Shown here piece after piece: positions 1 through 13,567 of a stretch of 64,000 nucleotides of DNA (within the stretch, counting starts at the first letter, position 1; every line of letters begins with the position of its first letter). The position numbers and the translations under genes are program-made. The notes under the pieces were generated by a model that saw only the letters and a program-made list of their open reading frames with translations, had not been told where the DNA came from and made no database searches. The DNA comes from Caprimulgus europaeus (Eukaryota > Chordata > Aves > Caprimulgiformes > Caprimulgidae). Where the stretch lies: NCBI GenBank assembly GCA_907165065.1, contig OU015550.1, positions 2,532,001 to 2,596,000 on the forward strand, written 5' to 3'.

Positions 1-269
1 ACTGACCGGCTGGCTCCCTCCAGCAGTGCCTCACTTGTTAAATACCCCTGAAAATAAGCAAAGCACCTCACAAGCTCCAGGTCTTTTATCTGCCTTTCTG
101 CCCTTTCACAGACCAACACCACAACAGCCCATCCAAACAGCATGTCCTCAGCTTGAGGGACCAGAGAAGCACAGAGCGAAACTCCTTTGACCTTCTCCCT
201 AGAGCACGTAGCTGAGCTCCTAGTTATCAGCCTGACTGAAGAAACCAACAAGCTCCAGAGATGAGGGCC
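1..269. other. Noncoding, nothing recognised
   Basis: No exon-like open frame, repeat or RNA gene is recognisable ahead of the first CR1 copy. The stretch is ordinary unique-looking bird sequence. Confidence 0.5.
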
Positions 270-704
270 GCATAGATGATCAGAGGGCTGGAGCAGCTCT
301 GCTGTGAGGACGGGCTGAGAGAGTTGGGGCTGTTCAGCCTGGAGAAGAGAAGGCTCCAGGGAGACCTTCCAGTGGCCTCCCAGTACCTGAAGGGGCTCCA
401 GGAAGGCTGGGGAGGGACTTTGGCCAAGGGCAGGGAGTGACAGAACAAGGGGTAATGGCTTGAAAGTGGAAGAGGGGAGATTTAGATGAGATATTGGGAA
501 TAAATTGTTTGGTGTGAGGGTGGTGAGACCCTGGCCCAGGTTGCCCAGAGAAGCTGTGGCTGCTCCTCCCTGGAAGTGTTCTCGGCCAGGTTGGATGAGG
601 CTTTGAGCAACCTGGTCTAGTGGAAGGTGTCCCTGCTGCTGGCAGGGGGGTTGGGACTGGATGAGCTTTAAGGTCCCTTCCAACCTAAACTGTTCTGTGA
701 TTCC
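270..704 (+). mobile_element. CR1 LINE, 3' end fragment
   Basis: The fragment reads in the sense direction through the typical CR1 3' region: the 'ggctgttcagcctggagaag' block near 329-348, the block ending 'ggttgcccagagaagctgtg' near 539-558, then 'ctttaaggtcccttccaac' near 667-685, ending in the CR1-type terminal 'ttctgtgattc'. CR1 copies are normally truncated at the 5' end, as here. It is very similar to the two copies in MTCH1 intron 2 and to the 47.2 kb fragment, so these look like one fairly young subfamily. No open reading frame of the element remains. Confidence 0.93.
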
Positions 705-3700
705 ATGAAGCCCACCTTCCACCACAGAGGTGAAGCCTCTTTAACTCCTGACCAAAACCAGGCAGGAGGTTGTTAGAGGAGGGCAAGCACCTTGCAACCT
801 TGTGTGAGTACCCAGCAGGGGAAGAAGTACCCAAGAAGTGAACACCCCTTGGGCTTTCTGCTTCTGTAGGCAAAACAGGCAGTGAGAATCGAAACTCTTA
901 CCAGGATTTAGGATGGGGAAAGAGTTCCCAATTACAAGTCCTATCCCCTAAGGACGCAGGGAACTGGAAATGCCAAAACCTAGCACAGTTTTGAAGCTTT
1001 TTCCAGACCTTGTAGGAAAATCCTATAAGGAAGGTTGTTAATTGGTGGAGACACTTGGTGGCATATTCATATGGGATAAATTTAAGCACTGGAGGCTGGA
1101 CCTGCTAAGCTTCATCTAGGAAGTGACGAGGACAGTTTCCCAGCAGAGTAATTAAGAGAAGAAACATAATGCCAACATCTTGAATTATCCTGTGAAGAAA
1201 CCTAATATCTTAAGATTCTTTTAATAACCACTATTCCTCGCTGTCTGATCCTCACCAACTTTCTGCAGAATAACCCAAGATGAAAACTTCCAGGTGAAAA
1301 TTGGTATGGATTTATTGCTTAGTAATTTGTTGTGATTGATTAGTCTTATTAAAAAATCCCTCAATATAACTATCACCTGTAGCAAACTATATCAAGTGCC
1401 TGCCCATCCTAATTTCTTATCTGGCTTGGTGGCTGTATGACCTCAGAGGTAGGTTTGTGCACTTTGTAGTTTGGGAATTTTGAAGGTATTTGTGAGACCC
1501 AAATCCTGTTTATTTTAATCGAGTTTGGGAAGGCGAGGCTCACTTTGAAGCCCTAGCCTTTGTACTGAAAGAATATTGCATTTCTTGTGCATTATCCTTC
1601 CAGGAACAACATCAAGGCAGCTGGCAGAACGAAGACCAGAGGGCTCTAGGTGCCTACAGCAATAAATAAGAAATGGCCACATGCAGCATGTCAGCTTGAA
1701 GCTCAGAATGAGAAACAACTTCAGCTGCTCTGGCACCGATACTCTCTTCTAGAAAAACCCTGACACACCAAGGAACTTTATTTTTATCCTTATTATGAAC
1801 AGGGCAGGGCAAAATACATCTACAAGACAGGGTGTTTTGCCTTTCCCAATAACAAGGGCCCTAAATCAGCCAGGCAGCACCTTCCTGGTGGGTCCTGAGA
1901 TGGAGCAAGAGGGGTTTAAGGACTTGCATGTGGCTGGGATTGCTGGAGACATCAATAGCCCACACGAAATCACATCTAGCCCCTCAGCACTAGTTGCCTA
2001 TTCAGTATTTTTTAGTCAAATGAAGAAGGGGTGTCCATGGGGTGAAAGATGGGAATGAGAATTTAAGAGTAAACAAGCAGGTGTGTGCACCTGAGAGGCT
2101 TATTAGCATGGAGGGGAAAGTATCTGCCTGGGTGTGCAAGGGAAGGAGATCACAAATGCACAGGTTTTGTGGACCTGGGTTACTAAGAGAGCTGAGATGG
2201 TTTGTGTTAGGAGAGGGAGGTGTGAATATGATTAAAATGCTGGAGCTTTACAAAAGACAAGGGAGGATTTGCTGACCAGGGGGATATTTTTGTAGCCTCC
2301 AATCTGGCTGCTGTGAGCTTGGTAAACTGGTGGTAGGTCAGGACATGGTCATGAAAGGAGTCTCTTCTACAGACCAGGCCACTTGCTCTTGGTGCTTCCT
2401 GCTTTCACGTGCTGCTGTGGAGGCCTCACCAGAGCTCTCATTCAAGACACATCCTTGACATTGTTGTTTAAGCTTTCAGGGTTGTGAAGGGCTTTCTGCC
2501 TGGGCAAAAGATAGTTGAAAGCCAGGAGCAAAGGATTAGGAAGGCACATGGTCCCATAATTAAGCCCCAGGAGAGTCTCCTCCTCAGGGATGACTGATTG
2601 AATGCAGAAGTTGGTTCTCATCCTTCTACACACGTACCTTTGCTGCCAAGGATTGTAATTTGATAGTAGTAGAGCAAAGTGTGTTGTCTGACTTCATATC
2701 AGAGCTGGGTGGGGAGAACAAGGCTCCCATTTCTGTTTGTGATCAGGACTCACGAGAAAGGGTCCGTGATGCCATCATGGGTCTCGCAAGCCAAAGAACT
2801 CTGTCCTTGTGCTTTGGCTCTGTTGTTTTGTTTTTTTCCTACCACACTGTAAAGCTGTGGAAATCAGCTGCTCATCACCATGTGTTTGAGTCGGTGGACT
2901 TCCTCAGCATCAAAGCTTCCCCTCTGGCTGTTTGCTGGAGTCTCTTCAGGTCTTCTCCTTCTGGGCTATTCACATCCCAGCGAGCCTGCACAAACACAGC
3001 CCCGCCGTTGTCTCTCACATACTCTCTCCTCCCTGCAGTGAGAAGCCATTCTGCTTCTGGCTGGTGAAATTTAGCATGGATGTAAATGTGAGTAAGAAGC
3101 AAAACTCGGTTTATTCATTTGCTGGTGAGAGAAACTTTCTTCACGAATGAGGATAGGTGGCATTAGCTTTTTCTCTTTAGTTGAGGCGAGCATGTGGGTG
3201 AACCAAATTGTCTTCTCGGGGTGTTTGAATGGATTCTTCTCCAGTTTGGGCCAGCAGTACCTTTCCTCACTGGGCCTGAGCATCCTCTCAAGACTCTTTA
3301 GGACTCCTCCATTTCTGTCTCAGGGGAACTATGGACTTAAGGTGGCGGAAGCAACAACAAAATCATTTGGGAAGGAAAAAAACAGAATTAGCTCCATTGC
3401 TGAGCTCCTGCATCCAGGCTTAGTGAGCCACTTTGCCTCTGTTTTCTCCACTGGGAGATGGATACTCCCTACCTGGTATGCTGAGAAGATTAATTAGTTA
3501 ATGCACTAATTAACCAAATGTGCTTCGAACAATGGAATTGCTTGAGGCAGTAGGTCTCATGATGGTCTAATACTGGCTTTAACAAGGTTGGTCTCCTAGT
3601 TCTTATCAGCTGGGACACCCTGTCCTCAGACAGAGAGAAAAGACTTGAAGTTATCTGCATTAGCCATACTGTTGCCACAGCACATCTGAAGCACAAATGG

Positions 3701-6700
3701 CCAGAGTCCATCCAAGTTCTTTCCTGCCTGCTTCTCCCACCAAGGATGAAGATTCAGCTGGCTTTCTTCTCACAAACACAGCTCTGGGGCTCCAGACCAA
3801 TGAAACAGAGAAGTCCAAGGTAGGGTTTTTAACAGCATTGCTAGTCTTGGTAAATGCCCAGCAGTCTGTTTGTGACCCATATCCCACCTTGCTCTGGAGG
3901 ACTGCATGCACCCAACTCAGTTTCTCTTCTCTCTTCCAGAAGATGGGTGGTGGTAGACAGCACTCTGCCTGTGAAACTGAGAGGCAGCTTCACTTTCCAC
4001 ATCACTGGGACCCATCCCAAACTGGATTTGGAGCTGCAGCTGCAATGAATCCTGCAAGCCAAACCATTTTAGACTTTGGCCAGTCCTGAGCTCATCCAGA
4101 GACCATTTCACACAGCTTCAAGCACCTTATGTGTCTATGGAGGCAACTGAACAGTGAAGTCAAACCCCACAGCAGAGGTTGTAACCTAGTTCTGAAAGGT
4201 TCCAACAAAGATGTAATCACTGGAGCTGATGGAGGTTGCTTGCCTTACTCAAGCATGAGCACAGCAATCCATCTAAAGCCTGCACTTCATCAGGGTGCCA
4301 AAAGTTAGCCCTTAAGAGGGAGACTGTCCCCAGGTTACCCTGTGTGAGCTGGATGGAAAGGAAATTATGACAGTTTTGATTGCTCAGGGAACTGAGATTG
4401 AGTTTGGTATCCAAATGTGAAACTAAATTCTCCTTCCACATCATTTCTGCAAGCTCTGAAACTCTGCAGATTTAGCTGGGATCCTCCCCAGCTGGAAAAG
4501 GAAAAGCAAGGCAATGTCACAGCTATTTCTTCTGTGTCACATTTATACAATGCAAAGACCTAATCTTAAGAAGCTGAAAATCATAATTAGGCAGGCAAGA
4601 ACCTCCAGTCTGAAAAATGGGTCCCTCTCTCTGGTCTCGTCTGAGGCGTGTGTGGTATGAGAGTGTTCAGAGCTGCAATTTCAGAAATAAACTGCTGCTG
4701 AAAGCAGGCCCCTAAAATAAGCAAGATTAGCAAATGTTCCCACCTCCAGCAGTTCTGACAGTGACACCAACCGACAGATTTTCATCACCCTTTTGGCTGT
4801 GCCCTTCTGGAACTGTGGACACACTTTCTACAGGCAGAGTTCTTTACAAAACCCCCGTTTTCTAACACAGAAACTTTACAGATTCTTAACTGCAGCCAAG
4901 TTTGACCACAGATCTCATAACACAGATCCATCTCTCTTCCCTCTTTGTTGATGCAAAAATGCCTCGGAGAAATAATATCAATACGTCTTTGCTAATTGAT
5001 GGTGTTGTTTGGCTTTGACCCATCAGTTGATGGGCCATCCTCAACTGTCATTTCCTAAAACCAATATTTTTCTGCTTGTTTATCTTCCCTGGCCTTGTTT
5101 GCACACAGCCACCACCCAAAAACCTCTCTCTGTCCAGGGAGGAGGATTTATCGCCGCTGTTTCAGTAGCAGCAGAACACAGAACAATGTCAGGCTTATGC
5201 AAACAAGTACCGCTGTTTTCCTTTGCTTTTCATTTATTCCTTAGTGGTAAATCAGTGCATTCCAAAACAAACCAAAAGCAGAAGATTTAGGACCCAAAGA
5301 GCAGTCCAGAGCAATATAATAGAGGCTGAAGACAGGTTGCATTTAGAAGTTAAGCAACAAGTGCCCCTTGAAAGCAAATTAAATGTTTAATCTGTGATGC
5401 ATACCTCAAATTGTTTCTGGTAGTGATGTTTTGGCACTCGGTGCAAATGGCAGAAGCTCAGGTGCCTGGATCACTTAAAACCACACACAGGAGAGATCTG
5501 GGCTGGGTGGGTGAGCTGCCCTGGGTAGGGACCATCTTTATCTTCTATATGTGGACAGCACTTAGTACAATGGATCCCTCAAGACATTCCAACAACCCAA
5601 TGTGACACAAGTAAGAGTTAATACAACTGCAAGTTCACACAGTTTGAGTTTACAGGACAACCAGATGGGGAATTGTAACATTTAGCTATTGTCCTGCCTC
5701 TGGCACTGAGCTTGACCTTTCAGAAGACCCTAAAGGCCCATGCAAGCTTGAGCCACTGCATTGTGAAAAAACACTGATCCACACACCAGCTCCTCCTCTG
5801 ACTTCCTTTCAGCCCGAGCTGACACGTTGGCCTGGCGTTTGTAAGCCAATGCAGGGCTGCTACGTGGGGTTTTTTTGCATTGTTGGGCAAGATTGCCAAC
5901 GAAAAAAAGGTGGAATGAATCCTTAAGATCCTGCATCAGCACCCACCAGCTTTAACCAGTGTTCCCACAGAGCAGGACCGAAAGCCCAGTCTCTTCCACA
6001 ACCATGTGGGGACTGTAGAACCCATACTTGGGATCCCAGGTGATGAATGAGGTTTTACAAGCCTGGCAGCCGAACATAATCCACCTTTACCTGCTTGCAA
6101 TAAAGCTGAGCTCAGACCAGCAGGCAGCGTTGGGAAAGCTGAGCTTATCAGCACGTTACAAAGATCACTTTGAACTTTTGTTCAAAGCCCTTTGGAGAAG
6201 ACGCCCGCCCTCCCTCCCTCCGGAGAAGGGGCTTTTCCTGGGCTTGGTCCTGTTGTTTGCAGCAATCCTTGCTGGTTTGTTGGCTGCAGTTCTCCTGGGG
6301 CTCCCTCTGGCCTGACCAACGCTTGTGAGCCCGGCAGCGAGAGGGAGCAGACGCCGTCACGGCGTCCACGGCTCCGAGCAAGCCTTGTTCTCAGCCTGCC
6401 CGGAGTGGCCATGGCAGACACGGATCAAAACAGTGCCCGGGAGGCATCTGCCTGCACCGGGGCGTTCGCTGCTGATGCGCAAGGATGAGCAGATGGGTTG
6501 ATTACACAGGGAGAAATGGACACTAATCGTATCCAGATTTACCAGCTGCAGGATTTCCTCCTGAGCCCTAAAGGACAGGAAGCTCTTACCTGCTTCGTTA
6601 TCCTGTCTCTGTTCGTTAGCCCCTTCCCCTGCCCTGGGAACCACATCTCAGCTAATCCCCTGGGTAGGGGAGAGCCCAGACTGCAAAGCTGAGATCCAGA

Positions 6701-8200
6701 TGGGAACTCCCACAGCTGATGGCTGGATCCAGCCCCACAGCAGGGCCCTATCCTGGCTATCAGCTCCAGCACAGCCGTGCTCCACCAGCTCAAGTTTCCC
6801 TACTCTGAGAGCTCATTGCCACACTCTTCTTTCGCTGCTGCCTCTCTGAACAGCCAGGAAGATTTCAGGACTAACAAGAGGAAGTTGTGCAGCAAAGACT
6901 GTGTTGGGGTTCGACACATTGTGTGTCTCCACATCTCTGCTGAGGTGCAGATGCTTCTGCTGTGGAGTCTGGTGTGTCTTGAACAGCACAAGGCTGATGG
7001 AGCCAGGGAGTGAAGGAGCTTCTGGAGATTTATTTCCCCAGCAGGCTGTTAGGACAACTGGCCAGACTGAACTGGGAGGTGGTGTTGGAGACCTTATCTG
7101 TATTCTTATTTCTGGGAGATTGAAATATGCCAAGTGGTCAGGTTTCATTGCCTGCTTAACTTTTGTGCAGTGCCAACTTGGAGAAAGGAGCAAAACCCTC
7201 CTAAACCCTTTTATCCATGTCCCTCTGTGCCCATCCCAGCTGTCTTCACAGTGATATGTTCCCAAGGCAGTGGCTGGAGGGACAGTCCCAGCCATCCTCC
7301 CCGTGGGGCTGCTCAGCTCCCAGAGTCTTAGCCCAACCTTCCTCCCACAACCAGGAGCCCTGGGAGCAGAAGTTCAAGCTGTTGCTGATGTTGGTATCAC
7401 CACCCACACTGACTTTCAGTGGAGTCCCCACATGAGGAGTGCAGTCTGCTTCACGAATGTTATAACCCAAGTTGTTGCTCCAAGTCAGGCTTTTTGGGAC
7501 CCTCTCTCCTTGCCTGCCCAGGGTACCTCCATTCCTGGCCCTCACGCTTGTGATGTCAAACTCAGTGCAAGCAAATTAGCCCGCTCCCATCCTGTTCCCT
7601 ACTCACAGGCCCTGCTGGCTCCACACGCTGGAATGCCACACGCTGCCCCTGTGACCTCTGTGCTTCTCCCAGAGCCAGTGCCCAGCACCAAGCAAGCCAA
7701 GACTGAAGGAGAGGAGAACCACCCGCTGAACTCTTGGTGTTACCCCCAGAATCTCCCTCCCCAGCTGAAGCCACTCCAGGTCCCCATGCCTGGCACTAAA
7801 ATGTCAGCATGGGCCATCCCCCGAGTTCAAACCAGACCCCAAATATTCCTGACTGAACAGTTGTCCAAGTCAAAGGTGACCATGGCTGCCCTGCAGAGCC
7901 CTTGAGCTGGGAGGAGGAGGAAGCACAACTCTTGTCGTGGTCTTGTAGGTGAGGAAAAACCTCCTTCCCAGTCTTGAATGGCCTGGGGCTACCCTGGGAT
8001 GCAGAGCCATCTCCCTTGGGCTGGTCCTCTGTCCCCAAGCCCCACAGGATGGTGACATTGATGTGCTGGCAGCAGTCACAGGACAGACAGCACTGGTGGG
8101 AATGAGCAGGAGAGAAGCTTGCAAAGCTGCCACCCCACAGCCTGGCTATGGACCTCTCAAAACCAGGGGACGTTACACACGGGGTGATATTTGGTCACCA
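705..8200. other. Gene-free stretch
   Basis: This is comparatively AT-rich for the window. I find no gene I can name. Short open frames occur on both strands but lack a consistent chain of exons. One exon-like minus-strand frame (2875-3050) and one small hydrophobic-tailed plus-strand frame (6043-6315) are treated as findings. By human synteny C6orf89 and PI16 would lie beyond the MTCH1 3' end, but no segment here resembles either. Confidence 0.5.
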
Positions 8201-8203
8201 TCA

Positions 8204-8535
8204 TCACAATAATACAACAGCCACCTCTTTGCCCTCACAGACCCCACTTTATGCAGCAGGTTGGTCATGCTCTGTGCTGGGCTACTACTTCTCTTCCATA
8301 TTCTGCATCCAGGACTATCTCATGAGCAACCTTAGCAAGCCAAACCCAGCGTGCATGAGCCCTCATGGGCTTTCCAACCACAAATCCAGACAGCACAGCT
8401 CAGTGCCCATGAGCAACCCTACAATAACAAAGCAGCTCCTGGCTTTGTCCTCCCAGACCTCACCTTTCGCAGCAGCCAAGTAACATCAAAGATAAACAGT
8501 AGCCACGAGCAACTCCACAATAACAACCCAGGACT
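8204..8535. repeat. Degenerate tandem repeat
   Basis: Blocks of the type 'gagcaac...acaataacaa' recur near 8204, 8411-8430 and 8508-8527. The block ending 'cagcag' is shared between 8204-8263 and 8420-8475, about 212 bases apart. Divergence is high, so this is an old local duplication and not an active satellite. Confidence 0.5.
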
Positions 8536-8540
8536 CTAGA

Positions 8541-10790
8541 AAAAAAGGGGAGGGGGAATTAGGGGATGAAAGAGGTGGCAGAGAGAGGAGAAAAGGAGAA
8601 AAAAACTGCAGGAAGGAAGGAAAATAAGTGATGTTGATTATTCTAAGGACCAGCTATGGGGTGGTACAGAGGGTGAATTGGATCTGGGCACCTCTGGATA
8701 CCACTCCTATGGTGCATGAAGCTGTTGGCATCACCTCTCCCTTGGATGTGTTTCTACAAGGATCCCGTTTAACTTGTGCCCCCAAATCCGCTAGAACAAG
8801 CTGGCAAAGGCTGAGGATGGAGCCTGTAAAGGCCAAATTCAGTCTCTCTGCCTTTTACCCCCTCTTTCCATGCTAGATGTGATCACTGGAGGGGTGAAGC
8901 GGATGAGATGGGTGGCCCAGCGTGGGGGAAGCTGGTCCCCACAGGGAGACACAGAGCACAGCGCTCACTGCAGCTGTAAATTAGACAATTTTCATCAGTG
9001 CACGTTTTGCTGCAAGTTGCTTTGGGTTTTTTTTTAAAAAAAAAGGAAAAAGAAAAAAGGAAAACACAATCCAAACTCTGCCCTGGCCAAACCTGACCCT
9101 TTTAAGGACAGGAAATTTCCCAGAGTCACCCTTGACAAACCTGGTGGCCCGATGCTGCTCTCAGGAACGTCAGTGCAAATCCAGAGGGGCTCTGCTGGCT
9201 GCTGGGGGGTTACAGCAGCCGAATGAGGCTTCAGCCTTGGAGAAAAGCTCCTGGTCTCCTGCCTGGAGGTGGAGCAGAGCTCACACCAGAACAGCCTGAG
9301 AGCAAACTCCTGATTCAAAGGCAATAAACAGCAGAAAGATCCAACTCCCAGTTTCAAGAATTCATCCTTTTTTGCTGAGCCATGTTCTGGAAGCACAAGC
9401 TCTGTTTTGCTGTGAGCTGTGTGGAATAAACCAGCTGCATCCCTTGGCTGGAGGGCTCTTCCAGGGGTGCCAGATGTTTTCTTTAGGACACGTCAGAAGT
9501 GTCTTGCTTGAGCTCAGACTCTCTCCTCTCGAGCTGCCCACTGCAGAGCCCACTGAAGCCATCAGTTTCAGCAGGTTTGGGTTTTTTTACATCCACTCTC
9601 CAGTAGCTTTTCCCAGGGAAGCAATAGGGACTGGGGACAAATTGGGAATGGTCTGGTTCCACTTCAGCCCCTGTTTGTATAAATAATTTGTAAGGGGAAA
9701 GCTGGACTGAGGAGCAAAACACTAGTGCTGTCCTCTCCATAGCAATAAGGGTCTGGATGTAAACCAGCGTGTAAATGTGCTCTGCTGAAGAGGACATTTT
9801 GGGGGTCAAACCCCACAAATGACTGACCACCCCCCAGCTCCCTCAACCGCAGGATTTTCAGCTTCCAAATCAACCGTGGGATACAGTGACAATGTACATA
9901 CAGCACACCAGCCAGCAGCAAGGTTCAGAGCCAGACCCTGGCATCCTGGCCACCAAAACTGGGTGCACAAAGCCACACAGCTCGCTGCGGGGCTGGGAAG
10001 ATGCACAACACCCAGGACAGCATCTCTGGGAGGCGAGGGGCAGGGGAGACAATTCTGGGGATGTCCCTGGAGCACGGCTGAGGCGGCAGCGCAGGCTGGA
10101 GGGGCACGGAGGCAAAGCAGGGCCAGGGCGTTTGGGTGCTTTGTGGCCAGTTCAAAGGCCATGCATCACTCACTGAAAAGGGGGGGTTTTGGAGAAGGGA
10201 TGAGGAGGGGGGAAGCCAGGCAGGGGTAGAAAGAGGAGGGAAAATTTGGCGAAGGAGGAAGGGGCGGCTTTCATGGCTCCTGAGTGCCTGTGAAGTGCAG
10301 GGCGGCGAGGAAGGAGGACCCTGCCCTGCAAACAAGCTGCTTTTGTTGTGTCCCAAACGGGCCTAAATTAAGTTTGACAGAAAGAGGACAGACTCACACA
10401 CGCTGGGGCCAAACCCCCGGGCTCGGTTATGGCCAGGCAGCCCTGGAGAACTTGGGCACAACGGTGCCAAATCTCGCTTGGGTGCGAGGGGAAAGGCGTG
10501 AACCTCCACGAGGCAGGAGGTGCTGGGCAGCCACGAGCCACCCCGTTAATCATCCTGATGCCTTTGCAAAGCAGCTTCCTCCCATGAGGAGGAACCTTCC
10601 TCATGAGGAGGACCCAGCTCGGTCCATCTCCAAAGCCTAAAGGCCACCACTGCTCCAGGAAAAGCTGCCACCGGAGCGCTTCCTCAGCGGGCAAACCCAG
10701 CTTCACCTCCTGCCCTGCTCCTGGGCATCTCCCCAACCCTGCCACCCACCCTGGCATGCCATGCCAGCTTGAAAAACAAGCCAGCTTCTA
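8541..10790. other. Gene-free stretch
   Basis: There is an A-rich tract near 9028-9063 and rising GC content toward 10.8 kb. No exon chain, RNA gene or mobile element is recognised. Confidence 0.45.
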
Positions 10791-10912
10791 AACAGTTAAC
10801 GCTGACAAAACCAGAGCGCTCGAGTTCCCTCCTTCCCGAATCGCTCCTGGTATAATTCACCCCCCGAAAATGAAATAAAATTATCCTCCTCCTCTGACCT
10901 CGCCCGGGCATC

Positions 10913-10968
10913 CTCCTCCCTCCTTCCCTCCCTCCCTCCCGTCCTCCCTCTCTCTCCTTCCACCCTTC
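10913..10968. repeat. CCCT-rich simple repeat
   Basis: Imperfect CCTCCCT/CTCC repeats form a polypyrimidine run on the plus strand. Confidence 0.7.
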
Positions 10969-13567
10969 CCGTGCCCCCACCCCGCGCTGGCACGGCCGCC
11001 CGGGAACACGCGTGCCCGTCGCTCTGCTCGGCGTTAGGAGCTCCCACCACGTTAGCTGCGGCTGCCATGTTGAATTGCAAATCCGACATGATTCAACATA
11101 TTTTTTCACCACCCCCCCCACCTCAGAGGTGCCCAGTGGAGAATTAAAGAAGCACCCATGAGACATGCACCCAGCCCCGGGTGGGTCCTGGGGACGTCCC
11201 GGTCTGTGGGGTGAGGGCAGGGAGAGAAATCACCCTCCAGTCCTGCTCCAAACACTTCCCATAGGGACCTGCCTATTTACATCCCTCACTTATAGGAGCC
11301 GATTTTAAAGTCAGATGTTTTAGCACCAAGGGCCAAAGGACTCAACGGGAAAAGGGATTTTTTGGGGAGAAAGCAGGTTATAGCAACAACAAAGCGACTG
11401 AGTAACTGGAGGAACAAAACCTTATTTCAAAGGAAAGGCAAAAAAAAAAACCCAAAACAACCAAACCCAACCGCATGAACAAAAAAAAAGCCAAAACCAA
11501 ATTAAGAGTGAGGCTCGATTTCGTACCAAGGCAGCGAGAGAGACGCACCGTGGAGGAGAGTGGTTTTGTTGTGGAGTGGTGGCTGGATTTAGCTCCGCTT
11601 ATCCGGACAATCATCGGGGAAGGATCCTTTTCCGAGAAAGGCCAGTTTGAGTGAGACAGCTTTTTTTTTTTTCCCTTCTCTCGCTCGCTCTCTCCCCTTT
11701 CCTTCTCCTCGCAGCTCAATGCCAAGAAATGGGCGGTGCCTGGATGCCAGGCTCCATCCGAACGAGACACCCAAGGCCAACGGAGGCTGGCACAAAGGCG
11801 AGCTGGCAGGAATTCCTGCACTTGGAGCCGCGTGCCCGCGGGACGAGCCTGCCACCTCCCAAAAAATCAACCTCTGACGCTGCCCGCTCCGGAAAGTTGC
11901 CTCGTTGGGCTCAAAAAGGCCCTGCCAAGCTCAAGCACAAGGAGAGGAAAAAAAAGACAAGGAGAGGGGTGTAAAAAAAAAGCCAAGACCTTCCTTTGCA
12001 TGGATTCAGGTTAAACAAAAGGCCTGGGGAGGTGGGTTCTTTTTTTTCCACCCCCTTGGGCTCCTTTTCCCGCCTGCCCGTCCCTTTCCTCCCTCTTTGC
12101 ACCCTCCATCGCTGGCTGCCTCGCCTGCCGCCCCAGCGTCCGGGCAGAAACGAGCCCTGGGCTCCCTCCTTCCTGGTTTTAGCACGACAGGAGGTGGTGG
12201 GTCCTTGAATAGGAACATGCACACCCAACATGAGAGGGATCCAACGGGGGGGAGGAAAAAAGGACCAAAAAAAATATAGATATATATATACAACCACCAA
12301 CCCGCCCGCCATGGAGGAAGGTTGGGAGCAGTGGCTGCTGAAGGGGGTGGTGGCTTGAGGGTGGTTTGGGTGCCAGGGGGTATTTTTGGCCTTTTTTGCT
12401 GCTCTAGCACCTGGGTTGTGCCGATTGGAAACGGAGGAGTCGCGTCGGGTTGGAGAAGGGAGCGGGGAAAGCAGTGGGGGGGGGAAGCCGGGGTTGGTAG
12501 CGCTGCTGGGGAGATGCCAAAAAAACAAAACAAAACACGTTTTCATTTTGTCTGCACCAGCCTGGGCGAGGGAGGGAGAAGGGAGGCGCACGCCGCCAGC
12601 AAGCCGCCGAGCTCAGACGCGGGCCTGCGGCCACGTCCCTTCGCAACCGCCCCGGCAGCCGCTCCCGCTCCCTCGTCCCCCGTCTCCCTGCCCACCCGGC
12701 TTCGCCTGCCAAGTCCGAGTTGGCACAGCTCCCTCGGCTGCGCCGAACAAAGCCGTCACCCATCCCCGAGCCGTCGCTGACAGTAAGCAAAGTGACAGGC
12801 GCATCTTCCGCATGTTAATCCAAACGACGAGGAGGCGAACGAACGAGCGGCGGAGGGGGCTCCCCCCCCCTCGGCTTTGCCATGCACACCCCCCCCCTCC
12901 CCTCCTCACCCCACCATCGCCGCCGACCCACGCACCCCACCCTTGGCACCCGCCGGCCTCGTGTGAGCACGGCGAGGCCCCCGCCGGCGGGAGAACCCGA
13001 AGCTTCCCCGCTCGGTGAGGTTTAAATGGAGCCGAAGCCCCGCTCGGCGGGCAAACGAGGCCACTCGGCATCTGCTGTACCTGTTCCCGCTGCCTTCATC
13101 TCGCCTTGGAACCGTGACAAGAGCGCACTCGCCTCTGGTGGGCTCTCAAAGCCGCGGGTCTGTAACCCTTTGCAGGAAGTTGGCACCGATCCCAGGTAGG
13201 ACTTTACTCCCTGGCTCTCGCTCTCTTCCCCCACCTCCGCCTCTCGCTCCCTCCCCTCCGCTCCCCCACCCATCCTGTCCCTTGGGCCCCTCTCACGTCC
13301 CCCCAAAACACCTCCCGGCCCCCCGTTCCTCTTTCCATCGCTCACTCGCCTCCTCCGAGGCCGAAGGGCAAGAAGACAAGGGGCGGCCGCATGGTGCTGG
13401 GTGCCCGCCGAGCCCCGCGCCCACCGCTCTGGCACACGTACCCTTTAAGGATGACCTGGGCAAGACAGAGAACAACAACTTCCTGCTCCGGCTCCCTAAA
13501 ACGCCTGTCTCCACGCAGGGGTTAGGCGGTGCGGCGAGACGGGGGGAGCTGGGAGGAGGTTTGGGGG

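Noticed and set aside
3697..3820. Plus-strand frame ending in AAG|GTAGGG, like an exon
   Set aside because: There is a donor-like end, but no convincing acceptor, partner exon or recognisable protein family.
7270..7905. 211-codon plus-strand frame
   Set aside because: Opening codon is not ATG, composition is Pro/Ser/Leu-rich without domains, and opposite-strand frames overlap; no homologue recognised.
12404..13071. Long Pro/Arg/Ser frames on both strands of the CpG domain
   Set aside because: Open frames on both strands are expected in CpG-rich DNA where stop codons are rare; no protein family recognised.
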